Assembly: GCF_018987265.1 (NCBI RefSeq)
Contig: NZ_CP076854.1
Coordinates: 2,046,001 to 2,110,000, forward strand
DNA: 64,000 nt
Direction of reading: 5' to 3'
DNA from: Rhizobium sp. WYJ-E13
Lineage (GTDB): Bacteria > Pseudomonadota > Alphaproteobacteria > Rhizobiales > Rhizobiaceae
Numbering within the stretch: the stretch's first letter is position 1; each line of letters begins with the position of its first letter. Position numbers and translations under genes: made by a program. The notes under the pieces were generated by a model that had not been told where the DNA came from, searched no databases, and saw only the letters and a list, made by a program, of their open reading frames with translations. Of this stretch, positions 26,010 through 33,967 are shown piece by piece.

Positions 26010-27202
26010 GTAGGCTCCTTCGCGGCACCATAGGCCTGCATGACAAGGTCCCTGTTGACGATGACGCGAACCGGGAACCCTGGACGGATGGTAAGCGTCG
26101 GCTGGATGTTGAGCTGCCTGCTGACGATTTGCTCGCCGACATTCGAGGCGGTGCCTTGGGCGCTTTCCCGTATCGCCTGGGCGATCTCGCTCTCCTCGTC
26201 GTCGCTGCCGATCTGCGTGCCGACGCCGAGCAGCGTCGAGAGTGCGGCCGCCTTGAACAACTGGCCCCAATGATAATCCACCTCGTCCTCAAGGCCGGAG
26301 AAGCCTTGAGGATCGGTGCCCTGCAGGCGCTCAAGGACGATCGAGGTGCCATTCGGCATGACGACGCGGTTCCAGACGAGCAGCACACGCGACTGTCCGA
26401 AGGCGACCTGACTGTCGTATTGGCCGATGAGACGAGCGCCCTGCGGAATGAGGAGATGCGCGCCACTCGGGCTGTCATAGACGTTCTCCGTCACCTGTGC
26501 TGTGATCGATCCGGGCAGATCTGACTTAATGCCGGTGATGAGGGCTGCGGCAATGACAGACCCGGCCTGCAAGACATAGGGTGACGCCTTTTCCTCGACC
26601 CGATCGGGGCTGACGGTGCGCCGATCGGCCTCGGCATTGACAAAGGCAAGCTTGCGGTCCTGCATGTTCTGGGCCGCTCCGGTGTCAAGTGGCGGGACGG
26701 CGTCAGGCTGTGTCAGCGCATTGGGATCAGCCGTGGTGGTCCGCGTGTTGACAGGTTGGTTGCTGTCGTTGCGTTCGCCGCGGCTCTCGGTGAAGAGCTT
26801 GGCGACGCGCGCGGCCTCGATTTCGGCGAGACGGCGCTGCTCGTCCGGATCGGCGCGCGGCGTCTGGATCGACGGCACGATGACCGGCTTGCCTTCCTCC
26901 TGGGCCTTGAGGATCGGCTTGCCGAGATCCCCGGGAAGCGCCGGCCCAAGTTTCGGGATGCCGGTATAGTCCTTCGGCAGGTTGGCAAGTCCGTCGGCCG
27001 GGGTGCGGTTTTCAGTGTTGTAGAGTTCGGACGGTGCCTCACCCTGTCGCCGGCTGGTGTCTAGGGCGAAGAACAGCGCCGCGGCGATGGCGAGCCCCGA
27101 GACCCCGCCGAGACCGATCAGCACCTTGCGCGACAGGCGGGTGACGCGCGCCGGCGCCGGCCGCAGCCGGAACTCCGCTTTAAGATCGGACGGACCTGTC
27201 AT
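26006..27202 (-). CDS. trbI: TrbI / VirB10-like T4SS protein
   Basis: A 398-residue protein. A single N-terminal TM (residues about 27-47) follows a short cytosolic tail; a Pro-rich linker spans the periplasm; the C-terminal VirB10 domain is seen in VLQAGSVIAAALITGI, then LLIPQGARLIGQYD and GRPGFPVRVIVNRDLV-like ending. It links inner and outer membrane in the conjugation channel. Its start overlaps the trbG stop. It appears intact although the cluster has lost other genes. Confidence 0.9.
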   Translation of the reverse strand: MTGPSDLKAEFRLRPAPARVTRLSRKVLIGLGGVSGLAIAAALFFALDTSRRQGEAPSELYNTENRTPADGLANLPKDYTGIPKLGPALPGDLGKPILKAQEEGKPVIVPSIQTPRADPDEQRRLAEIEAARVAKLFTESRGERNDSNQPVNTRTTTADPNALTQPDAVPPLDTGAAQNMQDRKLAFVNAEADRRTVSPDRVEEKASPYVLQAGSVIAAALITGIKSDLPGSITAQVTENVYDSPSGAHLLIPQGARLIGQYDSQVAFGQSRVLLVWNRVVMPNGTSIVLERLQGTDPQGFSGLEDEVDYHWGQLFKAAALSTLLGVGTQIGSDDEESEIAQAIRESAQGTASNVGEQIVSRQLNIQPTLTIRPGFPVRVIVNRDLVMQAYGAAKEPT

Positions 27203-28263
27203 CGGCTTCTCTCCGAGGAGAACAGTGCCGTGCGATTAGCAATCCGGCGGCCGTCGGTGCGCACGATGCGCACGCGGCGCTGGCTGTCCTTGTCGCCGAG
27301 CCGGAGTTCAGCCGCCGCAAACAAGCGATCGACGACATAGTAGTTCTGCCGCGCACGGTAGTTCACCAGCTCGGAATTGCCTGATGGACCGATGACGAAG
27401 AGCGGTGGCATTTCGCCCTGGGCGATGCCGCTCGGGAATTCAATGTAGACCTTGGAGCCGTCGTCGAAAGCGCGCAGCGGCCGCCAGGGCGCGCCATCGC
27501 CCTCGATTCGGTAGCGGAAGTTTAGCTTCGAGATATCGATGCCCGCCGCCACGGCCTGAGTTTCAACGGCGCGGGTATTCTGGCGGCGAAGCGCGATCAG
27601 CTGATCGGCCGGATATTGCCAGGAGACGGAGGCCATATATGTCTTTTCCGTCGAGCGCAGTTCGAGATGATAGGTGCGCAGGTTGGTGTTGATGACGAGG
27701 TTGGTCTGCAGCTCCGATCGCGTCGGCTTGACGAGGATGTGAACCTGTTTGGCAGCGCCCGTGCCGCTTTCGGTGTCGCCGATGATCCAGCGTACTGTGT
27801 CGCCGGCAGCCACAGGGCCGGAGCCGACAAGCTCTTCACCCGGCTGCAGCGCGACGTCGGTGACCTGGCCGGGCGCGGCATAGACCTGATAGAGCGCACC
27901 GACGGCGAAGGGATAAACCTGCACCGCGTTGATGAAGCCCTCCCGGACCGGCTGCATGCGCGCCGCCTCGTTGGCCGCGGCGATCCGCGCTTTCGGATCG
28001 GACGGTTCCGGCTTCTTCCTGCGCTCGTCGATCGGCTTCAACTGCCCTGGAAGCGGTAGCGGCTTTGCCACTTCGACCACCTTTACCGGGCCGACCGGAT
28101 CGACAAGTCTCACCGCCGGCGCGGCATCGTCATAATCGATCTCGGGCGGAATGAATTTATTTGCGCAGCCGGCCAGCGTCGTGGCTGCGAGCAGCGCAGT
28201 TGCGAATAGTGCACCGCGGCCGGATCGGGTCCTATTCATGGATTTTCTGATTGGCCCCTTCAT
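27199..28263 (-). CDS. trbG: TrbG / VirB9-like T4SS outer-membrane-complex protein
   Basis: A 354-residue protein starting MKGPIRKSMNRTRSG. A signal peptide ends in the lipobox ATTLAGC, so it is a probable lipoprotein. The C-terminal two thirds carry the VirB9/TrbG pattern (VYPFAVGALYQVYAAPGQVT, LVINTNLRTYHLELRS, FRYRIEGD). It overlaps trbF and trbI by ATGA. It should form the outer-membrane ring with TrbI. Confidence 0.9.
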   Translation of the reverse strand: MKGPIRKSMNRTRSGRGALFATALLAATTLAGCANKFIPPEIDYDDAAPAVRLVDPVGPVKVVEVAKPLPLPGQLKPIDERRKKPEPSDPKARIAAANEAARMQPVREGFINAVQVYPFAVGALYQVYAAPGQVTDVALQPGEELVGSGPVAAGDTVRWIIGDTESGTGAAKQVHILVKPTRSELQTNLVINTNLRTYHLELRSTEKTYMASVSWQYPADQLIALRRQNTRAVETQAVAAGIDISKLNFRYRIEGDGAPWRPLRAFDDGSKVYIEFPSGIAQGEMPPLFVIGPSGNSELVNYRARQNYYVVDRLFAAAELRLGDKDSQRRVRIVRTDGRRIANRTALFSSERSR

Positions 28264-28949
28264 TGCGAAAGCTCCTTCGACCAGTTGATGGCGTTGATGT
28301 AGACACCGAGGGGATTGGCGCGCAGCTTGTCGGCAGTCCGCGGCCGTTCGATCACGACGGTGAGAATGGCGGTCCAGCGCTCGGTGGATGCGAGCTGCCC
28401 GTTTTCGTAGCGGCGTTCGCTCCAGGCGACGCGAAAACTCTCGGGTGAAGCGCGGATGACGGAGGAGACGTCGACGGCGACCTGGATCTTTCCGACCTTG
28501 GTGAACGGGTCGTTGGCACGGGCAAAGTCGTTGAGGGCGACCGCGCCGCGATCGGTGGTGAACTCGTAGGCGCGCAGCCAGTTCTGACGGACGATCACAG
28601 CGTCGGCCGGGATCGCGCGGACGTTTTCGATGAAGCGGGCGAGATGCCAGGCGATCTGCGGGTCGGTCGGCCGGTAGTCGGCCGTCGCGGGTGCCACCGC
28701 CTGCGCTTCGCCAAGCTTGTCGATCTGCACCACCCAGGGCACCACGGTGCCCTGCGTCGATTGCCAGATCAATGCGGCGGCAAAGCCACCAGCGAGAATG
28801 AGCGAGCCAAAGGCCATCAGCCGCCAGTTCTTTGCCTGCACACGGGCGGAGCCGATCCGCTCGTCCCAGACCTGGGCGGCCTTCTGGTAAGGGGTTTCGG
28901 GCTCGGGCGTTCGGGCATAGCGCACGGAGGCGCGTTTGAAAGGGTTCAT
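28260..28949 (-). CDS. trbF: TrbF / VirB8-like T4SS protein
   Basis: A 229-residue protein. The N-terminus has the TrbF tract YQKAAQVWDERIGSARVQAK, one TM segment at about 45-66, then the periplasmic VirB8 domain (AWHLARFIENVRAIPAD, WLRAYEF). It is an inner-membrane nucleation factor for the conjugation channel. It overlaps trbL and trbG by ATGA. Confidence 0.9.
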   Translation of the reverse strand: MNPFKRASVRYARTPEPETPYQKAAQVWDERIGSARVQAKNWRLMAFGSLILAGGFAAALIWQSTQGTVVPWVVQIDKLGEAQAVAPATADYRPTDPQIAWHLARFIENVRAIPADAVIVRQNWLRAYEFTTDRGAVALNDFARANDPFTKVGKIQVAVDVSSVIRASPESFRVAWSERRYENGQLASTERWTAILTVVIERPRTADKLRANPLGVYINAINWSKELSQ

Positions 28950-30298
28950 CTGTGGTCATCCTGACGGAGGGAAACGGACAGGGAGCCGCCACCGTGATCG
29001 CCGGAGCGGACGGAATGGGCGGCGGTGCTGACGCCGTGCTGGAAGGCTTGCTTGCGCTGCATGCGCTCGGCCCAGGGTGGCGGCGACGAAAATTGGGCAG
29101 TTCCTCCCGCGGACTCACCGGCTTTTGCCGACGCACCTGCGCCAACCTCATTGCCGCCGCCCGTGACCTTCCAGCCAACCGCCTGCCCTGCCCCATAGCT
29201 GGCGCGCAGCGTCTCGTTGGACCGACCGGCGGCTTCCTTTGCCTTCCCCATGGCAAAGCCGGCGCCAGCCTTGGCGATGCCGGCGATACCCGCGGCGGCG
29301 CGCCCGCTGCTGCCGGCATCGGAGGCGCTACTCGCAAGCCCATAGGCGGTGCTGGCGCCACCGGCGGCAGCCGCCCCTCCCCGCATCGCGCCACCGACCA
29401 CGCTGGCTGCAGCACCCATGCCGGCCCGCGCCCCGACATAACCGGCGGCTCCGAGGCCAGCGGCCGCCAGACCGGTTCCGACGGCAGCACCGGCGCCGAG
29501 TTGCGGCGCACCGGAGACGAGCCCAGTGGCAATGCCGGGGCCGAAGATGGAGAGGCCCATGAGCGCAAGCGCACCGAGCACCAATGACAGTGCTTCCGAG
29601 ATGGACGGCTGTTCGGAAAAGCCGGCGGTGAACTCGCTGAAGAGGCCGGAGCCGATGCCGACGATGACTGCGAGCACCAAGATCTTCACACCCGAGGCGA
29701 CGATGTTGCCGAGCACCTTTTCGGCGAGGAAGGCGGTCTTGCTGAAAAAGGAAAACGGGATGAGCACGAAGCCGGCAAGTGTTGTCAGCTTGAATTCGAT
29801 CAGCGTGACGAAGATCTGGATCGCCAGGATGAAGAAGGCGACAAGCACGATCACCCAGGCGGTCATCAGCACGAAGATCTGCACGAAGTTCTCGAAGAAG
29901 CTGACATAACCCATCAGGTCGCCGGCCGCCTGCAGGATTGGATTGCCGGCGTCGATACCGACCTGAGCGACGCGGCCCGGCTGCAGGAGTTCGGTGCTGG
30001 AGAGCGAGGAGCCGGCCGCCTTCAGTCCGAGACCGGAGAAGCTCTCGAAGACGATGCGGGCAAGGCTGTTGAAGTTGCCGACGATATAGGCGAAGAAACC
30101 GATATAGAGCGTCTTCTTGACGAGACGCTGAATGACGTCCTCATCCGCGCCCCAGGCCCAGAAGAGACCGGCCAGCACGATATCGATCGTGATCAGCGTC
30201 GAGGACAGGAACGCGACCTCGCTGCCGAGCAGACCGAAGCCGGAATCGATGTAGGAGGTGAAGGTCTCCAGGAAGCGATCGATGATGCCGGTGTTCAT
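28946..30298 (-). CDS. trbL: TrbL / VirB6-like T4SS membrane protein
   Basis: About 450 residues from ATG 30298 (MNTGIIDRFLETFTSY). Six or so TM segments fill residues 20-290, with the VirB6-type core FFENFVQIFVLMTAWVIVLV. The tail is Gly/Ala-rich and low complexity, as in TrbL. The longer frame from 30400 overlaps trbK and is rejected; the 30298 start overlaps the trbK stop by ATGA. It forms the inner-membrane pore of the conjugation channel. Confidence 0.88.
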   Translation of the reverse strand: MNTGIIDRFLETFTSYIDSGFGLLGSEVAFLSSTLITIDIVLAGLFWAWGADEDVIQRLVKKTLYIGFFAYIVGNFNSLARIVFESFSGLGLKAAGSSLSSTELLQPGRVAQVGIDAGNPILQAAGDLMGYVSFFENFVQIFVLMTAWVIVLVAFFILAIQIFVTLIEFKLTTLAGFVLIPFSFFSKTAFLAEKVLGNIVASGVKILVLAVIVGIGSGLFSEFTAGFSEQPSISEALSLVLGALALMGLSIFGPGIATGLVSGAPQLGAGAAVGTGLAAAGLGAAGYVGARAGMGAAASVVGGAMRGGAAAAGGASTAYGLASSASDAGSSGRAAAGIAGIAKAGAGFAMGKAKEAAGRSNETLRASYGAGQAVGWKVTGGGNEVGAGASAKAGESAGGTAQFSSPPPWAERMQRKQAFQHGVSTAAHSVRSGDHGGGSLSVSLRQDDHR

Positions 30299-30609
30299 GG
30301 CTTCACCGTCCGATCGACCCCGGAGGCCGGTCCCGTCGGCTCGCTGGATTGCGACGGTTTCAGAAAGCGGCGGCGGCTTTCGAGCCAGAGCTTCAGGCAA
30401 GCCTTGTCCTTGAGCGCTTCGGCGCCGAGGTCCCGGCAGCGTATGAGCTCCCTGCGCGCCTCATTCTCAGGCTCGCCACCCAGATTCAGTGACCGCAAGA
30501 CGGGGCTCTCTTCCGGTCCCTGTCGCTGGCTCATGGCCATGAGCGTCGCGGTAAGTCCTGCTCCAATGGCAATGACAGCGGTCATCCGGGCGGCGATCTT
30601 GAGGTCCAT
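30295..30609 (-). CDS. putative entry exclusion protein, TrbK-alt type
   Basis: About 104 residues starting MDLKIAARMTAVIAIGAGL, as TrbK-alt proteins do; GAGGAGC lies 9 bp upstream of this ATG. A start at 30627 overlapping the trbJ stop is also possible. It has one N-terminal TM or signal segment, and C-terminal cysteines in LIRCRDLG and KACLKLW. It lies between trbJ and trbL. Entry exclusion would block redundant mating; inferred from position and motif. Confidence 0.7.
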   Translation of the reverse strand: MDLKIAARMTAVIAIGAGLTATLMAMSQRQGPEESPVLRSLNLGGEPENEARRELIRCRDLGAEALKDKACLKLWLESRRRFLKPSQSSEPTGPASGVDRTVKP

Positions 30610-30623
30610 TGGTCCCTTGCTCC

Positions 30624-31394
30624 TCATTCGTGGAACATGCGGACGCTGGACGGGCTATAGGCCGTACCGGTCATGAAGCGGCTGAACTGCTCGCGCGCCT
30701 GTGCCTCAGCTGCGGCCTGGCGCGCCTTCTCGAGCGCCTCGGCGCGCCCCTGTGCTGCGAGCAAGGCGGTCAGATCCGACATCTGCTTTGCCTGTACCGC
30801 GAGCAGCTGGTTGCCGGCCTGGGCGGCCTGCAGCACGCCGACGGCCGACTGGCTGGCGGTCACAAGCGTCGAGGTCTGGGACTGGGTGTTAGCAATGCCG
30901 CTCACTGCGACGGCACCGGTCTTCAGCGAATCCTCGAAAGCCGAGACCGACTGCTTCCAGCGCTCACGCGCCGCGATCACCAGTTGCTCGCTGCTCTTTC
31001 CGGCGGCGAAGGTCTCGTAGGTGCTGCTGAACTGCTGGTCGATGTTCTGGACATCATAAGCAAGCTGCTCGGCCTGATCGAGCAGGCTCTTCATCTCGGA
31101 GAAGTTCTGTTCGATCCGAGAGAGCATCGACGTCGGCAGGCTGGTGAGATTGCGCGCCTGATTGATCAGCATCTGCGCTTCGTTCTGAAGCGAGGTAACC
31201 TGGTTGTTGATCTGCTCCAGCGCCCGGGCGGCGGAGAGAAGGTTTTCGCCATAGTTCTTCGGGTCGAAGACGATCAGCGCATAGGCCGGCCGCGGCGCAA
31301 GCGTGACGGCGGCGATGGGCAATAGCGTCGTGGCTCCCAATGCAAGCGCCAGTAAACGACCGGCATCGCGGGAGCAGGAAACCGAACGGATCAT
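30624..31394 (-). CDS. trbJ: TrbJ / VirB5-like T4SS protein
   Basis: A 256-residue protein with a signal peptide ending near APRPAYA, then the TrbJ signature VFDPKNYGENLLSAARALEQINNQV and long coiled-coil helices rich in Gln/Asn. It is a periplasmic or pilus-tip component. It overlaps the trbE fragment by ATGA. Confidence 0.88.
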   Translation of the reverse strand: MIRSVSCSRDAGRLLALALGATTLLPIAAVTLAPRPAYALIVFDPKNYGENLLSAARALEQINNQVTSLQNEAQMLINQARNLTSLPTSMLSRIEQNFSEMKSLLDQAEQLAYDVQNIDQQFSSTYETFAAGKSSEQLVIAARERWKQSVSAFEDSLKTGAVAVSGIANTQSQTSTLVTASQSAVGVLQAAQAGNQLLAVQAKQMSDLTALLAAQGRAEALEKARQAAAEAQAREQFSRFMTGTAYSPSSVRMFHE

Positions 31395-32495
31395 GGGATG
31401 ATCTCCTCTTTGGACGATGTGGGATGAGAGGGCTGGTGGCCAGCAACGGCGGACGCGGGCTCGGCGAAGTTGGTGAGGACCGGGATGAGATCGGCGGCCC
31501 AGCGAAGGCCGCGGGAAGAAAGCCAGGCTTCGAGAAAGCGCGGGCGCTCGCCCACTTCGACGAGGGTGTTCATCGCCGCATGCGCCGCCTTGTCCGAGGA
31601 AGCGCAGAGCGCGAGCGCCACCTCCCCTAATCCCAGTTCGAAGAGACGATTGCCGCGCCGGGACTGGCAGTAGTAATCGCGCTTCGGCGTGGCGCGCGCG
31701 ACGATCTCGATCTGCCGGTCGTTGAGGCCGAACTGCCGGTAGACGTTTGTGATCTGTGGCTCGACCGCACGCTCATTGGCGAGGAAGATCCGGGTCGGGC
31801 AGCTTTCCACCAGCACCGGGGCAATGGGAGACGCCTCGATGTCGGCGAGCGACTGTGAGGAGAAGACGACGCTGACATTCTTTTTGCGCAGTGTCTTCAG
31901 CCATTCCTTGATCTTCTGAGCAAAGCCGCCGTCATCCAGCGCGCGCCAGCCCTCGTCGATGATGAGCAGCGAGGGCCGGCCGTCAAAGCGCGCCTCGATC
32001 CTGTGGAAGAGATAGGTAAGCACGGCCGGCGCCGCCGCGGTTCCGATCAGGCCTTCGGTCTCAAAGGCCTGGACCGAGGTGTCTCCCAGCCGTTCCATCT
32101 CAGCATCGAGCAGACGGCCGTGAGCGCCACCGATGCAATAGGGGCGAAGGGCCTGCTTGAGGGCTGTCGACTGCAGAAGCACTGTCAGGCCGGTGATGGT
32201 GCGCTCAGCGACCGGCGCCGACGCGAGCGAGGTCAGCGCCGTCCAGAGATGCTCCTTCACCTCGGGCGTGATATCCACGCCTTCCCGGATCAGGATGTCC
32301 ACCAGCCAATCGGCTGCCCAGGCGCGCTCTGGTGTGTCGTTGATACCGGCCAACGGCTGCAGCGCGACCTTGTTAAGGAAGGATGTGGCATCGGAGATGG
32401 CACCACCAAGATCCTGCCAGTCGCCGCCCATGGCGAGCGTCGCCGCCCGGATCGATCCGCCGAAATCGAAGGCGAAGACCTGCGACCGGTCGTAG
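31391..32495 (-). pseudogene. trbE: trbE / virB4 ATPase, 3' fragment cut by IS481
   Basis: About 368 C-terminal residues of a TrbE ATPase, less than half the usual ~800. It begins at HYDRSQVFAFDFGGSIRAA next to the IS end and keeps Walker B SLLIIDEGWRAL and the FSSQSLADIEASPIAPVLVE region. Walker A and the N-terminal half are missing, and trbB, C and D are absent. On the other side of the IS the sequence is unrelated, so the 5' part was deleted instead of merely split. The conjugation channel cannot be powered by this copy. Confidence 0.88.
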
Positions 32496-33447
32496 TGTGG
32501 AGCCTCAACAGGTTGTCCTCGGCCAGGCCGAGTCTGCTGATTGGTGTTTGGGATTTTAAGCTGCCGTGAGGCCTGTGCCAATTGTAGCGGTGGAGCCAGG
32601 CCGGCAGTTCGGCGGCGCGGTGGTCTGAGGTTGGGTAGGCGACGGCGTAAGCCCATTCCCTGAGCGCGGTCTGGATGAAGCGCTCGGCCTTGCCATTGGT
32701 CTTGGGCGTATAGGGTTTTGTGCGGATGTGTTTGAGGCCAAGCTTGCGGCAGGCCTTGACGAAGACCTTCGACCGGTAGCAGGAGCCATTGTCGGTCATC
32801 ACCCGTTCGATGGTGATGCCAAGGCTGGCATAATAGGCGACCGCCGCCTTGAGAAAGGCGACGGCGCTCTCCTTTTTCTCATCGGGCAGGATCTGCGAGA
32901 AGGCGACGCGCGAGGCGTCGTCGATGCAGACATGGACGAACTCCCAGCCGACGCCGCGGCTGTTGGACTGGCCGGTGCGGTCACCGGTGATGCGGTGGCC
33001 GACACGGTCGAAACGCCCGAGTTTCTTGATGTCGATGTGGATCATCTCGCCAGGGCTCTGGCGCTCGTAGCGGCGCACCGGCTCGGCCGGTGCGATGTCC
33101 TTCAGCCGCGAAAGACCCGCCCGCTTGAGCACCCGGCTGACCGTCGCCGCCGACACGCCCGTCTGCTTGGCAATGTGCTTGCCCGTCAGCCGCTGGCGAC
33201 GCAGCGTCGCGATCTCGTCGGCAATCGCCGCCGCGGTCTGTCTCGGGCTCCTTGTCGGCCGCGAGGAGCGGTCGGCCATGCCGGCGCGGCCCTCGGCCTG
33301 GAAACGCCACACCCAGCGCGCCACGACCTTCGAGGTCACGCCGTAGGTCCGCGCCGCAACGGCTTTGGAAAGACGGCCTTCAACAACGCAGCGCGCCATC
33401 TCCTCTCGACGCCGTGGCGTCAAACGGGCATTCTTGTGGATGTTCAT
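32290..33447 (-). CDS. IS481-family transposase (with read-through tail)
   Basis: The native part is about 317 residues (33447 to 32496). N-terminal HTH pair (SKAVAARTYGVTSKVVARWV; GKHIAKQTGVSAATVSRVL), then the DDE catalytic triad D139 (HIDIKK), D219 (VMTDNGSCY) and E255 (NGKAERF). It ends LAEDNLLRLH at the IS end with no stop inside the element, so the frame runs 69 codons into trbE DNA before a stop at 32290. In an original copy the stop probably came from the flanking target. Confidence 0.88.
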   Translation of the reverse strand: MNIHKNARLTPRRREEMARCVVEGRLSKAVAARTYGVTSKVVARWVWRFQAEGRAGMADRSSRPTRSPRQTAAAIADEIATLRRQRLTGKHIAKQTGVSAATVSRVLKRAGLSRLKDIAPAEPVRRYERQSPGEMIHIDIKKLGRFDRVGHRITGDRTGQSNSRGVGWEFVHVCIDDASRVAFSQILPDEKKESAVAFLKAAVAYYASLGITIERVMTDNGSCYRSKVFVKACRKLGLKHIRTKPYTPKTNGKAERFIQTALREWAYAVAYPTSDHRAAELPAWLHRYNWHRPHGSLKSQTPISRLGLAEDNLLRLHTTTGRRSSPSISADRSGRRRSPWAATGRILVVPSPMPHPSLTRSRCSRWPVSTTHQSAPGQPIGWWTS

Positions 33448-33530
33448 TCGGTCCTCCGGGAATCACTGAAGCTTCGACAACCTCAGCTTTCCCCACCGGG
33501 ACCGAATGGACAACCTCCTGAAAGCTCACA
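32496..33530 (-). mobile_element. IS481-like insertion sequence
   Basis: A 1035-bp element bounded by imperfect 23-bp inverted repeats: TGTGGAGCCTCAACAGGTTG.. at 32496-32518 and the complement of TGTGAGCTTTCAGGAGGTTG.. at 33508-33530, 16 of 23 matching by eye. It carries one transposase gene on the minus strand. The flanks (cgtag and gctag) show no clean target duplication, and the neighbouring genes differ on the two sides, which indicates recombination or adjacent deletion after insertion. Confidence 0.8.
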
Positions 33531-33904
33531 GCTAGAGCATCCTGCCACGCAATAGTGGTCTTTACTTCGGCAAGACCACCCGGGTAGGCGGCCAAGCTCA
33601 TCGCAGCGTCGTGTAGCAAAATACTGGCGCCGAGAACAAATGCCTCGGCTGGATTCACGTCGACAGCGCCCTCAGCCACAGACGAAGCGGTATCCCAAAG
33701 CGCATCTAGGTGCGAGAGGTCGTGCACGGTCATTCCCGGAAGATCGACCGCAATGCGCGACACGAGATGGCCGGCCCTCTCGCGTATGGACAAATATTGT
33801 GCTCGAAAGAATTCCTGCTCATCAGTAGCGGTGTCTGAACGCGGGTTTACAAACGCTTGCCGCCATAGCCAGGTTTGACGAAAATCAAGTCCACTAACCG
33901 TCAT
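33531..33904 (-). pseudogene. HD-domain protein, 5' fragment cut by IS481
   Basis: About 124 N-terminal residues from ATG 33904, chosen for its GAGGGAG ribosome binding site. HD-phosphohydrolase motifs are seen in MTVHDLSHLDALW and ILLHDAAMSLA. The frame enters the IS at 33530. It follows the SMC-like ATPase gene by 63 bp on the same strand, so it was probably the third gene of that operon. The full protein would have been longer, perhaps with an ATPase or signalling domain. Confidence 0.7.
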
Positions 33905-33967
33905 ATTCTCCCTCGACATACTTCACCGGAGTTGCGCATGTCAGCGCTGCGCTCTTTGTACCGTAGA

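Noticed and set aside
28264..29574. Upstream extension of the trbG frame to 791 residues
   Set aside because: It would run over trbF and trbL on the same strand. A good ATG with ATGA coupling and a lipoprotein signal lies at 28263.
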